NCBI GenBank assembly: GCA_902521795.1
Contig: CABYSX010000003.1
Coordinates: forward strand, 1 to 64,000
Origin: an uncultured Alphaproteobacteria bacterium
GTDB lineage: Bacteria; Pseudomonadota; Alphaproteobacteria; HIMB59
Direction: 5' to 3'
DNA: 64,000 bases
The translations under genes were made by a program, and so were the position numbers. Below are positions 1 through 8,789 of the stretch, piece after piece (positions within the stretch are counted from its first letter, which is position 1; the number at the start of each line of letters is the position of its first letter). The notes beneath the pieces are model-generated. The model made no database searches. It saw only the letters and a list, made by a program, of their open reading frames with translations, and was not told the origin of the DNA.

Positions 1-905
1 GTATTGTCAAACATTTCATCTGTTTCTGTAGGAAATCCAGCGATTATATCTGCACCAAATGAAACATCTTCTCTAATTTTTTTACAATGCTGAACAAATT
101 CAGATACATCTTTTGCGTTATGTCTTCTTTTCATTCTTTTAAGTATCATGTCATCACCAGATTGAATACTGAGGTGAAGATGAGGCATCACTCTTTGATC
201 TTTCAATACTTCATCAAATTGCTCATCAATCTCTACACAGTCTATTGAAGATAGACGTAGACGTTGTAATTTAGTTTTATCTAAAATATCTAAAATTAAA
301 TTGCTCATGCTATATCGGTGCTCAAAATCACTCCCATAGTCAGATATATCTACTCCTGTCAAAACTATTTCTTTGACTCCGTTCTCGACAACTCTTTCAA
401 CTTCGTCAATTAAGTAAAAAGGATCAAAGCTCCTATTATTACCCCTTCCAAAAGGAATAATACAAAACGTACATCTATGATTACAACCTTGTTGAATTAC
501 AAGGCTTTCTCTGATGCTAAGATTATTAATATCTAAAGATGGGCGGATGTCTTGAGGTGAATCAAAGATGTCCTCTTTAAAATCAATTTTGGACTCTTCA
601 TTAGACAAAGATATCCAGGTTTCTGATTTTAGCTTACTAATATTATCAATAACTTTATCAACTTCACTCATTGATGAATATTTATCAGGTGATATTTGAG
701 CGGCGCACCCTGTCATTACAATTTTTTTATAAGGATTTTCTTTTTTAATTCTTCTAATAGTTTGTCTTACTTGTCTTTCAGTTTCATTTGTAACTGCACA
801 TGAATTTATAACAATTATATTTTCATTATTATTAGATAGTAATTCCTCAATTTTCTTTCCTTCAAAATTATTTAGCCGACATCCAAAATTAACTACCCTA
901 GACAT
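1..905 (-). CDS. mtaB: tRNA t6A37 methylthiotransferase MtaB, 3' end cut by window edge
   Basis: This gene is missing from the ORF track because it runs off the left edge. Translating the minus strand from the ATG at 905 gives an open frame of about 300 residues. It has the MiaB/MtaB architecture: an N-terminal domain with three spaced cysteines (FGCRLNNFE, INSCAVTNET, MTGCAAQ), then the radical-SAM cluster motif GCNHRCTFC, then the SAM-domain run LTGVDISDYG. Family members add a methylthio group to N6-threonylcarbamoyladenosine at tRNA position 37, using two [4Fe-4S] clusters. The GCRLN and NSCAVT wording fits MtaB better than MiaB or RimO, though that split is from memory of the families. 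The ATG follows the dapF TAA with no gap, so the two genes are probably cotranscribed and coupled. The C-terminal TRAM region lies outside the window. Confidence 0.9.
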   Translation of the reverse strand, partial: MSRVVNFGCRLNNFEGKKIEELLSNNNENIIVINSCAVTNETERQVRQTIRRIKKENPYKKIVMTGCAAQISPDKYSSMSEVDKVIDNISKLKSETWISLSNEESKIDFKEDIFDSPQDIRPSLDINNLSIRESLVIQQGCNHRCTFCIIPFGRGNNRSFDPFYLIDEVERVVENGVKEIVLTGVDISDYGSDFEHRYSMSNLILDILDKTKLQRLRLSSIDCVEIDEQFDEVLKDQRVMPHLHLSIQSGDDMILKRMKRRHNAKDVSEFVQHCKKIREDVSFGADIIAGFPTETDEMFDN

Positions 906-1718
906 TTATATATTAATGGTTGATTTATAAACTAATTCAGCTGGACCTTGAAGATATACCATCTTATCTTGAATTTCTGTTTTTAACTTTGATTGTTCTG
1001 TAATTATTTCAATTTTAGAGGATACAATATCGTTATAGTTTAAAACAAATGCTGTCGCACACGTTCCTGAACCACAGGCAAGCGTATGCCCGCCACCCCT
1101 TTCCCAAAATAATACTTTGATTTTAGATTTATTGAGTACCTGAACAAAAGTAATATTTGCCTGATCAGGGAAAATTTTATTTTTTACAAGCAAAGGTCCT
1201 AGATGATTTAAATTAATTGATACTAAATTTTTCACTAACACCACACAATGAGGATTGCCAATATTTGCTGTCATTATTTTTACTAATCCAGGTATTTTAA
1301 TACCTTTAATATGAATACCTTGGGTGTCCATTTTTTTTGATAAGGGTATTTTCTGCCAATCTAAAGTTACTTCTCCAACATTGATTTTGTATTCTTTTTC
1401 AGTTTTTTTACCTTGATGGATAAATTTATGACTTTTGATAATTACGTTTTTAATTTTCTTTTCTTCAACTAAAAATTTATAGACACAACGCAGCCCATTG
1501 CCACAATTTTTTCCAAGTGAGCCATCTGAATTATAAAAAGCAACTTGATGGTACGCTCCAACTTTTTTCAATAAAATCAATTGATCACAGCCTATGCCAA
1601 ATCGTCTGTCACATAGTTTTTTAATAATTTTCTTTGATTTTCTAATTAAATCAACGTTTTTATCTATTATTACAAAGTCATTTCCTGCCCCATGAGCTTT
1701 CATAAAAGGTATTTTCAT
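906..1718 (-). CDS. dapF: diaminopimelate epimerase DapF
   Basis: Interconverts LL- and meso-diaminopimelate, the last step before meso-DAP enters peptidoglycan and lysine synthesis, in the cytoplasm. The N-terminus FMKAHGAGNDFVIID, the first active-site cysteine in NSDGSLGKNCGNGLRC and the second in GGGHTLACGSGTCATA are all present, as expected for this cofactor-independent two-cysteine racemase fold. The track starts at 1748, but family members begin just before the KAHGAGNDF block, so I prefer the internal ATG at 1718 (MKIPFMKAHG), giving 270 residues. The N-terminal extension in the track looks like upstream sequence. The gene abuts mtaB downstream and diverges from ffh. dapD and dapE lie about 55 kb away, so the DAP pathway is scattered. 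Confidence 0.95.
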   Translation of the reverse strand: MKIPFMKAHGAGNDFVIIDKNVDLIRKSKKIIKKLCDRRFGIGCDQLILLKKVGAYHQVAFYNSDGSLGKNCGNGLRCVYKFLVEEKKIKNVIIKSHKFIHQGKKTEKEYKINVGEVTLDWQKIPLSKKMDTQGIHIKGIKIPGLVKIMTANIGNPHCVVLVKNLVSINLNHLGPLLVKNKIFPDQANITFVQVLNKSKIKVLFWERGGGHTLACGSGTCATAFVLNYNDIVSSKIEIITEQSKLKTEIQDKMVYLQGPAELVYKSTINI

Positions 1719-1767
1719 AGACCCGCTATAGTGATATAAAAACTTCACTTAATAAAGGAAAAATTAG

Positions 1768-1800
1768 TCGGCCGATGAGTATCATTCGCCGATTTTTTTT
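1768..1800 (+). terminator. Hairpin plus T8 tract directly before ffh
   Basis: The arms tcggccgatga and tcattcgccga pair over 11 positions with one mismatch and one G-T wobble, around a 3-nt loop, and are followed by eight T. This has intrinsic-terminator shape on the plus strand, but no plus-strand gene precedes it. Its T tract ends 9 nt before the ffh ATG. It may be an attenuator, a remnant, or an end signal for readthrough transcription. Confidence 0.55.
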
Positions 1801-1809
1801 ATTTTTTAG

Positions 1810-3162
1810 ATGCTAGAAAATATAACAAATAAAATAACTGGAATTTTTCAAGGCCTCTCAAATAAAGGTGCTATTACTGAAAAAGATTTAGAGTTAACTT
1901 TACGTGAAGTGAGAGTGGCTCTATTAGAAGCAGATGTTTCTCTAAGAGTATCTAAAGATCTAATTAAAAAAATTCAAGACAAAGCGCTTGGCCAAAAGGT
2001 AATTGAAAATGTTCAGCCAGGACAACAGGTTATTAAAATTGTTAGTGATGAGCTTACAGAAATTCTTGGCACACAAAGCAGTGAACTAAATTTTAAAAAC
2101 AAACCCTCAATCTTTTTAATGTGCGGTTTGCAGGGTGCAGGTAAAACAACATCGATTGCAAAGCTTGCGCATTACTGTCAAAATTCTCTCAATAAATCTG
2201 TAGCACTAGTATCAACAGACTTAAGAAGACCCGCAGCGATTGAACAACTACGTATTTTATCTCAGAAAAATAATATTCAATTTATTGAACCAGTTAACCA
2301 AAACATAAAAGATATTGTCAATAATGCATTGGAACAAAGCAATAAACTTTTATCAGATATTCTTATAATCGATACCTCTGGTCGTATCAGTACAGATGAG
2401 GAATTACTTTTAGAACTTAAAACTATTCACGATATCGCAAAACCACAAGAAAACTTACTTGTATTAGATTCTATGATGGGTCAGCAAGCTTTAAGTGTTG
2501 TAGAGTCTTTCAACTCCACTGCCCCACTTACGGGATTTATCTTAACAAGACTGGACGCAGACCCAAGAGGAGGAGTTGCGCTCTCAGCAAAATATCAAAC
2601 AGGTTTGCCTATTCGTTTCTTTGGATCTGGAGAAAACATTGAAGATTTTGAAGTTTTCCACCCAGAGAGAATTGCTTCAAGAATACTTGGCATGGGAGAC
2701 GTTGTATCACTAGTTGAAAAGGCACAGAAAGACTTTGATGAAAAAGAAATGGAAAGTCTACAGTCCCAGATGTTGAGTGGGAAATTTAATATGAATGATC
2801 TTTTGAAGCAATTTTCACAAATGAAAAAAATGGGAGGTATGTCTGGACTGATGTCACATATGCCAGGTGTAAGCAAAATTAAAAATATGATGGAAAGTGG
2901 AGATTTTGACGAAAAAGTTATTGATCATCAAATAGCAATTATTTGTTCAATGACTAAAGATGAAAGAGTTGACCCCGACTTACTAAAGGCTTCAAGAAAA
3001 AGAAGAATAGCAACTGGGTCTGGAAGACAAGTACATGAAGTCAATAGGCTTCTCAAACAATTTGAGCAAACTAAAAAACTTATGAAACAAGCTCAAAAAC
3101 CGGGTTTTGCAAATAAAATTAAAAGTTTATTAGGCGGAAACCAAATGCCAACGATTGATTAA
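1810..3162 (+). CDS. ffh: signal recognition particle GTPase Ffh (SRP54)
   Basis: Protein part of the SRP, which binds signal sequences on ribosomes and delivers them to FtsY at the membrane. Domains in order are the N-terminal helical bundle (about 1-90), the NG GTPase domain (about 95-295) with P-loop GLQGAGKTT, DLRRPAAIEQL, DTSGR and TRLDAD, and the methionine-rich M domain with MSGLMSHMPG. The length of 450 residues is normal. Most Ffh proteins have DTAGR and TKLDGD, so G3 and G4 carry conservative substitutions here. No Shine-Dalgarno is visible; the ATG follows a T-rich stretch and a terminator-like hairpin. The RNA partner ffs lies at about 50.1 kb. First gene of the rpsP-rimM-trmD-rplS run. 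Confidence 0.97.
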   Translation: MLENITNKITGIFQGLSNKGAITEKDLELTLREVRVALLEADVSLRVSKDLIKKIQDKALGQKVIENVQPGQQVIKIVSDELTEILGTQSSELNFKNKPSIFLMCGLQGAGKTTSIAKLAHYCQNSLNKSVALVSTDLRRPAAIEQLRILSQKNNIQFIEPVNQNIKDIVNNALEQSNKLLSDILIIDTSGRISTDEELLLELKTIHDIAKPQENLLVLDSMMGQQALSVVESFNSTAPLTGFILTRLDADPRGGVALSAKYQTGLPIRFFGSGENIEDFEVFHPERIASRILGMGDVVSLVEKAQKDFDEKEMESLQSQMLSGKFNMNDLLKQFSQMKKMGGMSGLMSHMPGVSKIKNMMESGDFDEKVIDHQIAIICSMTKDERVDPDLLKASRKRRIATGSGRQVHEVNRLLKQFEQTKKLMKQAQKPGFANKIKSLLGGNQMPTID

Positions 3163-3180
3163 ATATAGAAGGGAGAGATC

Positions 3181-3792
3181 ATGGCGACTAAAATAAGACT
3201 AGCAAGAGGGGGTTCAAAGAAAAGACCTTTTTACAGAATAGTGGTGGCTGACGAAAGAGCACCTAGAGATGGTAATTTCATTGAAAAAATAGGTAACTTT
3301 AATCCAATGGTGCCGAAGGATCACAAAGAAAGAGTTATGCTAAGCAAAGAAAGAGCTGAGCACTGGTTAAAAGTAGGAGCATTACCAACAGAAAGAGTTC
3401 AAAAAATTCTCTTTGAATTAGGAATGATGGAAGCCCCAAAAATAACTGATAAGACGAAAAAACATTTACCAAAGGCAAAAGCTCAGGAAAGAGTTAAGTC
3501 TAAAGAGGAAGCGGCATTAAAAGCAGCTGAGGATGCAAAAGCTGCTGAAGAAGCGGCAAAAGTAGAAGCAGAAAAACCTGCTGAAGAGACATCCACTGCA
3601 GATGAGCAATCTCCTGTTGAAGAAGCTGCAACTGAAAAACCAGCTGAACAAGAGGTAAAATCAGAAGAAACACCAGAGCCTGAGGAGAAGAAAGAAGAAG
3701 CCCCTGAAGTGGAAGAACCTAAAGCAGAGGAGGTTTCAACCGAGGCTGCTGAAGACAAAACTGACGATAATAAAGAGGAACCTAAAGAATAA
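3181..3792 (+). CDS. rpsP: 30S ribosomal protein S16 with long acidic tail
   Basis: The first 80 or so residues are canonical S16 ([20 protein letters not shown], then [16 protein letters not shown] and [20 protein letters not shown]), which binds 16S rRNA early in 30S assembly. The remaining roughly 115 residues are a low-complexity extension rich in Ala, Glu, Lys and Pro, which makes the protein 203 residues, about twice the usual bacterial size. Alphaproteobacterial S16 proteins often carry a tail, but this one is long. The ATG is preceded by a good purine-rich ribosome site (gaagggagag). The tail is probably disordered and surface exposed. The gene lies 18 nt after ffh. Confidence 0.97.
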   Translation: MATKIRLARGGSKKRPFYRIVVADERAPRDGNFIEKIGNFNPMVPKDHKERVMLSKERAEHWLKVGALPTERVQKILFELGMMEAPKITDKTKKHLPKAKAQERVKSKEEAALKAAEDAKAAEEAAKVEAEKPAEETSTADEQSPVEEAATEKPAEQEVKSEETPEPEEKKEEAPEVEEPKAEEVSTEAAEDKTDDNKEEPKE

Positions 3793-3799
3793 TTTTCTT

Positions 3800-4297
3800 G
3801 TGACTTCCTTTAACAAAAATTTCATTCAAGTTGGCGTAATTGGCAGACCAAAAGGAACTAAGGGTCTGCTAAGGTTTCACAGTTTTTTAAATGATGATCG
3901 TGATGTAAATCAGTTTAAAGAATTTTATTTAGACGACGAAAAAATTATTGAATTAAAACTCGTCTCTTTCGATAAAAAAAGCCCACTTATAACAATCAAT
4001 GAGATAAACAATAGGACGGATATTGAAAAGTTTGTTAATGAAAAAATTTTTTTAAAAAAAGAACAATTATCACCTGTAAAAGGTAATGAATATTACTTTC
4101 ATGATTTAGAGGGATTAGATGTAATGGATAATAAAGACCAGAAAGTAGGTGAAGTATCTTCAGTCGTGAATTTTGGAGCAGGAGACTTACTGGAAATATA
4201 TTTTACGAAGAGCATGAAAAAAGAATTTTTTAGATTCACTGAACAAAACTTTCCTTTGGTAAACATCAAAGAAAAAAAAATAATAATTAAAAATTAA
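3800..4297 (+). CDS. rimM: 16S rRNA processing protein RimM
   Basis: RimM helps mature the 30S head and binds S19. The N-terminal domain motif VGVIGRPKGTKGLLRFHSF matches the family's Gx(I/V)xxPxGxxGxxxV signature, and the C-terminal PRC-barrel-like half contains YYFHDLEGLDV and VGEVSSVVNFGAGDLLEI. The length of 165 residues is typical. It begins at a GTG 7 nt after the rpsP stop, the only start that keeps the conserved N-terminus. Its TAA shares one base with the trmD ATG (TAATG), so translation is likely coupled. Position between rpsP and trmD is the conserved bacterial order. Confidence 0.95.
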   Translation: MTSFNKNFIQVGVIGRPKGTKGLLRFHSFLNDDRDVNQFKEFYLDDEKIIELKLVSFDKKSPLITINEINNRTDIEKFVNEKIFLKKEQLSPVKGNEYYFHDLEGLDVMDNKDQKVGEVSSVVNFGAGDLLEIYFTKSMKKEFFRFTEQNFPLVNIKEKKIIIKN

Positions 4298-5022
4298 TGA
4301 TCACATTTAATATCCTCACTTTATTCCCAGACGCTTTCCCTGGTATTTTACAACATGGTTTGCTAGGCAAGGCTCTTTTAAAAAATCATTTTAAAATCAA
4401 TACTATCAATATAAGAGACTATAGTGATCTGTCTGCTAACTCTGTAGATGATAAACCATTTAGCGGCGGCGCTGGGATGATTTTAAGACCAGATATAATT
4501 TCTAAAGCTATTGAGGCAAACTTTAATAAGGATGAGCTAGATACCTTTACAAAGATTTGTTTTTCTGCAAAAGGTAAAAATTTTTCTCAAATTGATTTAA
4601 TTCAAAATAAGTCAAATCAAAATTTTATTTTATTAAATGGTAGATATGAGGGAATAGACCAAAGAGTGATTAACTATTATGAATTCCAAGAGATCTCAGT
4701 TAGTGATGTCATTTTAAATGGAGGTGAAGTGGCATCGTTATTGTTTATTGAGGCATTTATGAGATTACAACCTGGTGTCTTAGGTAACGAAGATACTCAC
4801 TCTAATGAGTCTTTTCAAAATGAACTAGTTGAACACGATCAATATACAAGACCAAACCCATGGGTAGCTCCTGACCATACAGACATAGAAGTCCCAACTG
4901 TTCTTTTAAGTGGTAATCATGCGGATATAGATTTATGGAAACACCAGAATTCAAAGGAAAATACTGAAAAAAACAGGCCAGATTTATTTAAAAAGTATTT
5001 AAAAAAAAACAAAAATGAGTAG
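4297..5022 (+). CDS. trmD: tRNA (guanine37-N1)-methyltransferase TrmD
   Basis: Methylates G37 next to the anticodon to prevent frameshifting, using SAM bound in a deep trefoil knot. The protein shows FNILTLFPDAFPG at the N-terminus, KPFSGGAGMILRPD, LNGRYEGIDQRV, and the knot and catalytic block SDVILNGGEVASLLFIEA followed by RLQPGVLGN. The length of 241 residues is standard. The ATG overlaps the rimM stop by 1 nt. The C-terminal helical domain ends in a lysine-rich tail. Downstream is a 50-nt gap before rplS that holds a weak inverted repeat (ctaatac and gtattgg); I could not assign it a role. Confidence 0.96.
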   Translation: MITFNILTLFPDAFPGILQHGLLGKALLKNHFKINTINIRDYSDLSANSVDDKPFSGGAGMILRPDIISKAIEANFNKDELDTFTKICFSAKGKNFSQIDLIQNKSNQNFILLNGRYEGIDQRVINYYEFQEISVSDVILNGGEVASLLFIEAFMRLQPGVLGNEDTHSNESFQNELVEHDQYTRPNPWVAPDHTDIEVPTVLLSGNHADIDLWKHQNSKENTEKNRPDLFKKYLKKNKNE

Positions 5023-5072
5023 AATATGGCGCTCTAATACCACCCACAAATTAGTATTGGATGGAGCACACA

Positions 5073-5672
5073 ATGAATGAAATAATTAAAAATTACGAAC
5101 AATCACAAATACAGCAAATTTTAAAAAGCTCAAAAGTTTCAGATTTCGCACCCGGTGACACAGTAAAAGTTAATGTAAAAATTAAAGAGGGAAACAAAGA
5201 AAGAGTTCAGGCATTCCAAGGCGTATGTATCGGTAAAAAAAATAATGGCCTTAACTCATCTTTCACTGTTAGAAAAATTTCTAGTGGTGAGGGCGTAGAA
5301 AGAGTTTTTCCACTATACAGTAACGTTATTGACTCAATTGAACGTATCAAAGTTGGAGATGTTAGAAGGGCAAAATTATATTACCTCAGAGGCCTATCTG
5401 GTAAAAAAGCAAGAATTGCTGAGAGAACAGATGGTCGAGCATATGATGATAAACAATATGTATCTTCAATAGAAGACGTCAAAGAAGTTATAGAGGAACA
5501 GATTGAAGAAAAAAAACCCGAAACTCCTGTAACTGAAGAGGCACCTGTAGAAGTTGCTAAAGAGACCAAAACAGAGGAAGCATCTCCTCAAGAAGACTCT
5601 AAAGCTAAAGAGGAGCCAAAAGAAGAGATACCTGCTGAAAAAAAAATAGAAGAGGCTGAAACTAAAAGCTAA
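5073..5672 (+). CDS. rplS: 50S ribosomal protein L19 with long acidic tail
   Basis: L19 sits at the 30S-50S interface. The core shows [58 protein letters not shown] and [19 protein letters not shown]. The track start at 5061 is probably wrong. The ATG at 5073 has GGAG 6 nt upstream and gives [10 protein letters not shown], like other L19 proteins. After residue 130 or so there is a Glu/Lys/Pro/Ala-rich extension of about 70 residues, similar in style to the S16 tail in the same operon. The total of about 199 residues is far longer than the usual 115-130. Confidence 0.96.
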   Translation: MNEIIKNYEQSQIQQILKSSKVSDFAPGDTVKVNVKIKEGNKERVQAFQGVCIGKKNNGLNSSFTVRKISSGEGVERVFPLYSNVIDSIERIKVGDVRRAKLYYLRGLSGKKARIAERTDGRAYDDKQYVSSIEDVKEVIEEQIEEKKPETPVTEEAPVEVAKETKTEEASPQEDSKAKEEPKEEIPAEKKIEEAETKS

Positions 5673-5685
5673 GTTAAGTAGTATC

Positions 5686-7095
5686 TTGAGCAACCAAGGC
5701 CCAAAAACACTTTTTGATAAAATTTGGTCTGAGCATCTCGTCGGTCAAAGAGAAGATGGAACAAGTCTTTTATATATTGATCGTCATTTAGTCCATGAAG
5801 TAACCAGTCCCCAAGCCTTTGAAGGATTAAAAATCTCTAATCGTCCTGTGCATCGACCAGAAGCAACCATAGCTGTTGCAGACCATAATGTTCCTACAAT
5901 AAATAGACAAAATATTGAGGATCCACAAAGCAAAATACAAGTTGAAACTTTAGCAAAAAATACCAAAGAACATGGAATACAATATTTTGATTTAATGGAT
6001 CAGAGACAGGGTATTGTTCATATAATTGGACCAGAGCAAGGGATTACCCAACCTGGAATGACAATAGTCTGTGGGGATAGCCACACCTCTACCCATGGAG
6101 CATTTGGGGCACTGGCTTTTGGTATTGGCACAAGTGAAGTAGAACACGTATTAGCTACACAAACAATAGTTCAAAACCCCGCTAAAAACATGAGAATATC
6201 AGTAAATGGCGACCTTCCTTTTGGCGTCAATTCAAAGGATTTAATCCTATATATAATTGGAAAGATTGGAACAGCGGGTGGAACTGGACATGTAATCGAA
6301 TATGCCGGATCCTCTATTATGGGACTTTCTATGGAGGGAAGAATGACCATATGTAATATGAGTATTGAAGCCGGAGCACGTGCTGGTTTAATCAGCCCTG
6401 ATCAAACAACTTTCAACTATATTCAAGGAAGACCTTATGCTCCAGGTGCTGATCATTGGGATCAAGCATTGGAATACTGGTCGTCTCTCCCATCAGATAA
6501 TGATGCTAACTATGATCATGAAATTGTTATTGATAGCTCTGAGATTGACCCAATGGTGACGTGGGGCACTAGTCCTGAAGATGTTGTATCTGTAAAAGGA
6601 TTGGTACCAAACCCAAGTAGTGCTCAAACAGAAAATAAAAAGAAAAGTATTGAGAGATCCCTTGAATACATGGGTCTTAAACCTGGAACAAAAATAACAG
6701 ATATAAAATTAGATAAAATATTTATTGGCTCTTGTACCAATGGTCGAATTGAAGACCTTAGAAAAGTTGCTTCTATTGTTAAGGATAAAAAAATCGCTTC
6801 ACATGTTCAAGCTATGATAGTCCCAGGATCAGGTTTGGTTAAAAAGCAAGCAGAAGAAGAGGGAATAGATATAATTTTAAAAGATGCTGGCTTTGAATGG
6901 AGAGAGGCTGGATGCTCTATGTGCCTTGGTATGAATCCTGATCAATTAAAACCTGGCGAAAGATGCGCCTCAACTTCAAATAGAAATTTTGAAGGTCGAC
7001 AAGGTCGAGGTGGAAGAACTCATTTAATGAGCCCAGAACTTGCGGCAGCTTCCGCTATTACTGGGAACATTTCAGATATAAGAGATTTCACTTAA
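5686..7095 (+). CDS. leuC: 3-isopropylmalate dehydratase large subunit
   Basis: Aconitase-family enzyme that isomerises 2-isopropylmalate to 3-isopropylmalate in leucine synthesis, working with LeuD. Substrate and cluster regions are visible: [20 protein letters not shown], then the cluster cysteines in [12 protein letters not shown] and [11 protein letters not shown], and the C-terminal [14 protein letters not shown]. The length of 469 residues is normal. It starts at a TTG 13 nt after the rplS stop; no ATG or GTG preserves the conserved N-terminus ([10 protein letters not shown]). It leads a tight leuC-leuD-leuB-asd run that appears to continue the ribosomal operon. leuA is not in the window. 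Confidence 0.97.
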   Translation: MSNQGPKTLFDKIWSEHLVGQREDGTSLLYIDRHLVHEVTSPQAFEGLKISNRPVHRPEATIAVADHNVPTINRQNIEDPQSKIQVETLAKNTKEHGIQYFDLMDQRQGIVHIIGPEQGITQPGMTIVCGDSHTSTHGAFGALAFGIGTSEVEHVLATQTIVQNPAKNMRISVNGDLPFGVNSKDLILYIIGKIGTAGGTGHVIEYAGSSIMGLSMEGRMTICNMSIEAGARAGLISPDQTTFNYIQGRPYAPGADHWDQALEYWSSLPSDNDANYDHEIVIDSSEIDPMVTWGTSPEDVVSVKGLVPNPSSAQTENKKKSIERSLEYMGLKPGTKITDIKLDKIFIGSCTNGRIEDLRKVASIVKDKKIASHVQAMIVPGSGLVKKQAEEEGIDIILKDAGFEWREAGCSMCLGMNPDQLKPGERCASTSNRNFEGRQGRGGRTHLMSPELAAASAITGNISDIRDFT

Positions 7096-7096
7096 G

Positions 7097-7705
7097 ATGG
7101 ATAAGTTTAATTCTTTAAAAGGGATCGCAGCCCCTTTACCAATAGTAAATATTGATACAGATATGATCATCCCGAAGCAATTTCTTAAGACTATAAAAAG
7201 AACTGGTCTTGGGGTTAGCTTATTTTATGAGATGAGATATGATAATGATGGAAATCTAATAAAGGATTTCGTATTAAATACATCGCCTTTTGATCAATCT
7301 AAAATATTAGTAGCAGGAGATAACTTTGGATGTGGTTCTAGTCGAGAACACGCTCCTTGGTCTCTTAAAGATTTTGGAATTAAGTGTGTAATTTCAACAA
7401 GTTTTGCTGATATTTTTTATAATAATTGCTTTCAAAATGGAATTTTGCCGATTGTTGTCAGTCCTGATCAACTTGATCAATTAATGATGGCAGCTACAAA
7501 TCAAATAGAGTTCAGCATCGATCTCCCGGAGCAAACTGTTAAAGCTGGCAATCATTCAATTAATTTTGAAATTGAAGAGTTTAGAAAAGATAGACTTTTG
7601 CAGGGATTAGATGACATAGGCATTACTCTTGGATACCAAGACAAAATTAGTGCCTATGAAGAAGACAAAAAAAATAAAAAACCTTGGTTATTTAAGGACA
7701 ATTAA
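7097..7705 (+). CDS. leuD: 3-isopropylmalate dehydratase small subunit
   Basis: Small subunit that completes the LeuCD active site. The hallmark swivel-domain features are present: [16 protein letters not shown] near the N-terminus, the [17 protein letters not shown] block in the middle and [17 protein letters not shown] after it. The length of 202 residues matches the family. The ATG is 1 nt after the leuC stop and the gene ends directly against the leuB ATG, so the three leu genes are almost certainly cotranscribed and coupled. No leader peptide or attenuator is evident upstream of leuC. Confidence 0.97.
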   Translation: MDKFNSLKGIAAPLPIVNIDTDMIIPKQFLKTIKRTGLGVSLFYEMRYDNDGNLIKDFVLNTSPFDQSKILVAGDNFGCGSSREHAPWSLKDFGIKCVISTSFADIFYNNCFQNGILPIVVSPDQLDQLMMAATNQIEFSIDLPEQTVKAGNHSINFEIEEFRKDRLLQGLDDIGITLGYQDKISAYEEDKKNKKPWLFKDN

Positions 7706-8788
7706 ATGAGCTCTAAAATTCTAGTTTTACCTGGTGACGGGATAGGTGTGGAAGTTGCAGACCAAACAATCCGAGTTATTGAAAAATTAAATGAACAAGG
7801 TCTTGATGCCAATTATGAAAAAGATTTAGTTGGAGGGGCCTCTTATGATGTCAACGGTGAGCCTTTAACAGAGGCTGTCTTAGAAAAAGCAAAAAACTCT
7901 GATGCTATCTTATTGGGAGCAGTTGGTGGATCTAAGTGGGATGATGTAGAAAGATCAAAGAGACCTGAAGCCGGACTATTAGGTTTGAGGAAAGAGTTAG
8001 AACTTTTTGCAAATTTGAGACCTGCCCTTGTTTTTGATGCACTTGTTGATGCTTCAACTTTAAAAAATGATGTAGTTAATAATTTAGATATAATGATAGT
8101 AAGAGAATTAACTGGTGGTGTATATTTCGGTCAACCTCGAGGAATTGAGGATACATCAAATGGTAAAAAAGCGATCGACACACAAGTTTACCATGACTAC
8201 GAAATTAATAGAATTGCCAGAGTCGCCGTTGATTTAGCTAGTAAAAGAAATAATAAAGTTACTTCTGTTGAAAAGGCTAATGTTATGGAAACAGGTGTTC
8301 TTTGGAGAGAGGTTGTAAAAGAAACTCATAAAGATTTTTCTAATATTACCCTAGAAAATATGTTAGCCGATAACTGTGCCATGCAGTTAGTTAGAAACCC
8401 AAAACAATTTGATGTAATAGTTACAGATAACCTTTTTGGTGATCTTCTTAGTGACTGTGCTGCCATGTTAACTGGGTCACTGGGAATGTTACCATCAGCA
8501 TCATTAGGGGCAGAAACAAATGGAAAAAGATATGGTCTTTTTGAACCCGTTCATGGAAGTGCTCCAGATATTGCTGGTCAAGATAAAGCAAACCCTATTG
8601 CTACTATTTTAAGTTTATCAATGATGTTGAAATATAACCTCAATAAACCTGAATTATCTAATAAAGTAGAAAATGCTGTTCAACAAATCCTCTCTGAGGG
8701 TTATAGAACAGGAGATATTTACACAGATGAAAACCAAACACTTGTTTCTTGCTCTAAAATGGGTGATTTAATTATAGAAAGAATTTAA
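7706..8788 (+). CDS. leuB: 3-isopropylmalate dehydrogenase
   Basis: Oxidatively decarboxylates 3-isopropylmalate with NAD to give 2-oxoisocaproate. The sequence shows the N-terminal LPGDGIGVEV, the substrate-binding helix region PEAGLLGLRKELELFANLRP, VRELTGGVYFGQPRG, the metal-binding FDVIVTDNLFGDLLSD and the nucleotide-binding FEPVHGSAPDIAGQDKANP. The length of 360 residues is typical. The ATG directly follows the leuD TAA. The next gene, asd, starts 1 nt downstream, linking leucine and aspartate-family synthesis in one transcript, as in many alphaproteobacteria. Confidence 0.97.
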   Translation: MSSKILVLPGDGIGVEVADQTIRVIEKLNEQGLDANYEKDLVGGASYDVNGEPLTEAVLEKAKNSDAILLGAVGGSKWDDVERSKRPEAGLLGLRKELELFANLRPALVFDALVDASTLKNDVVNNLDIMIVRELTGGVYFGQPRGIEDTSNGKKAIDTQVYHDYEINRIARVAVDLASKRNNKVTSVEKANVMETGVLWREVVKETHKDFSNITLENMLADNCAMQLVRNPKQFDVIVTDNLFGDLLSDCAAMLTGSLGMLPSASLGAETNGKRYGLFEPVHGSAPDIAGQDKANPIATILSLSMMLKYNLNKPELSNKVENAVQQILSEGYRTGDIYTDENQTLVSCSKMGDLIIERI

Positions 8789-8789
8789 C

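Noticed and set aside
2595-2876. Minus-strand ORF in ffh, and similar ORFs inside rpsP (3483-3758), rplS (5381-5569, 5466-5693) and leuC (5784-5966)
   Set aside because: They lie fully or mostly inside well-supported genes on the other strand and show low-complexity antisense composition, not a family.
5023-5072. Inverted repeat ctaatac/gtattgg as an L19 leader autoregulatory element
   Set aside because: Stem is short with a long loop and a wobble; not enough to claim a regulatory structure.
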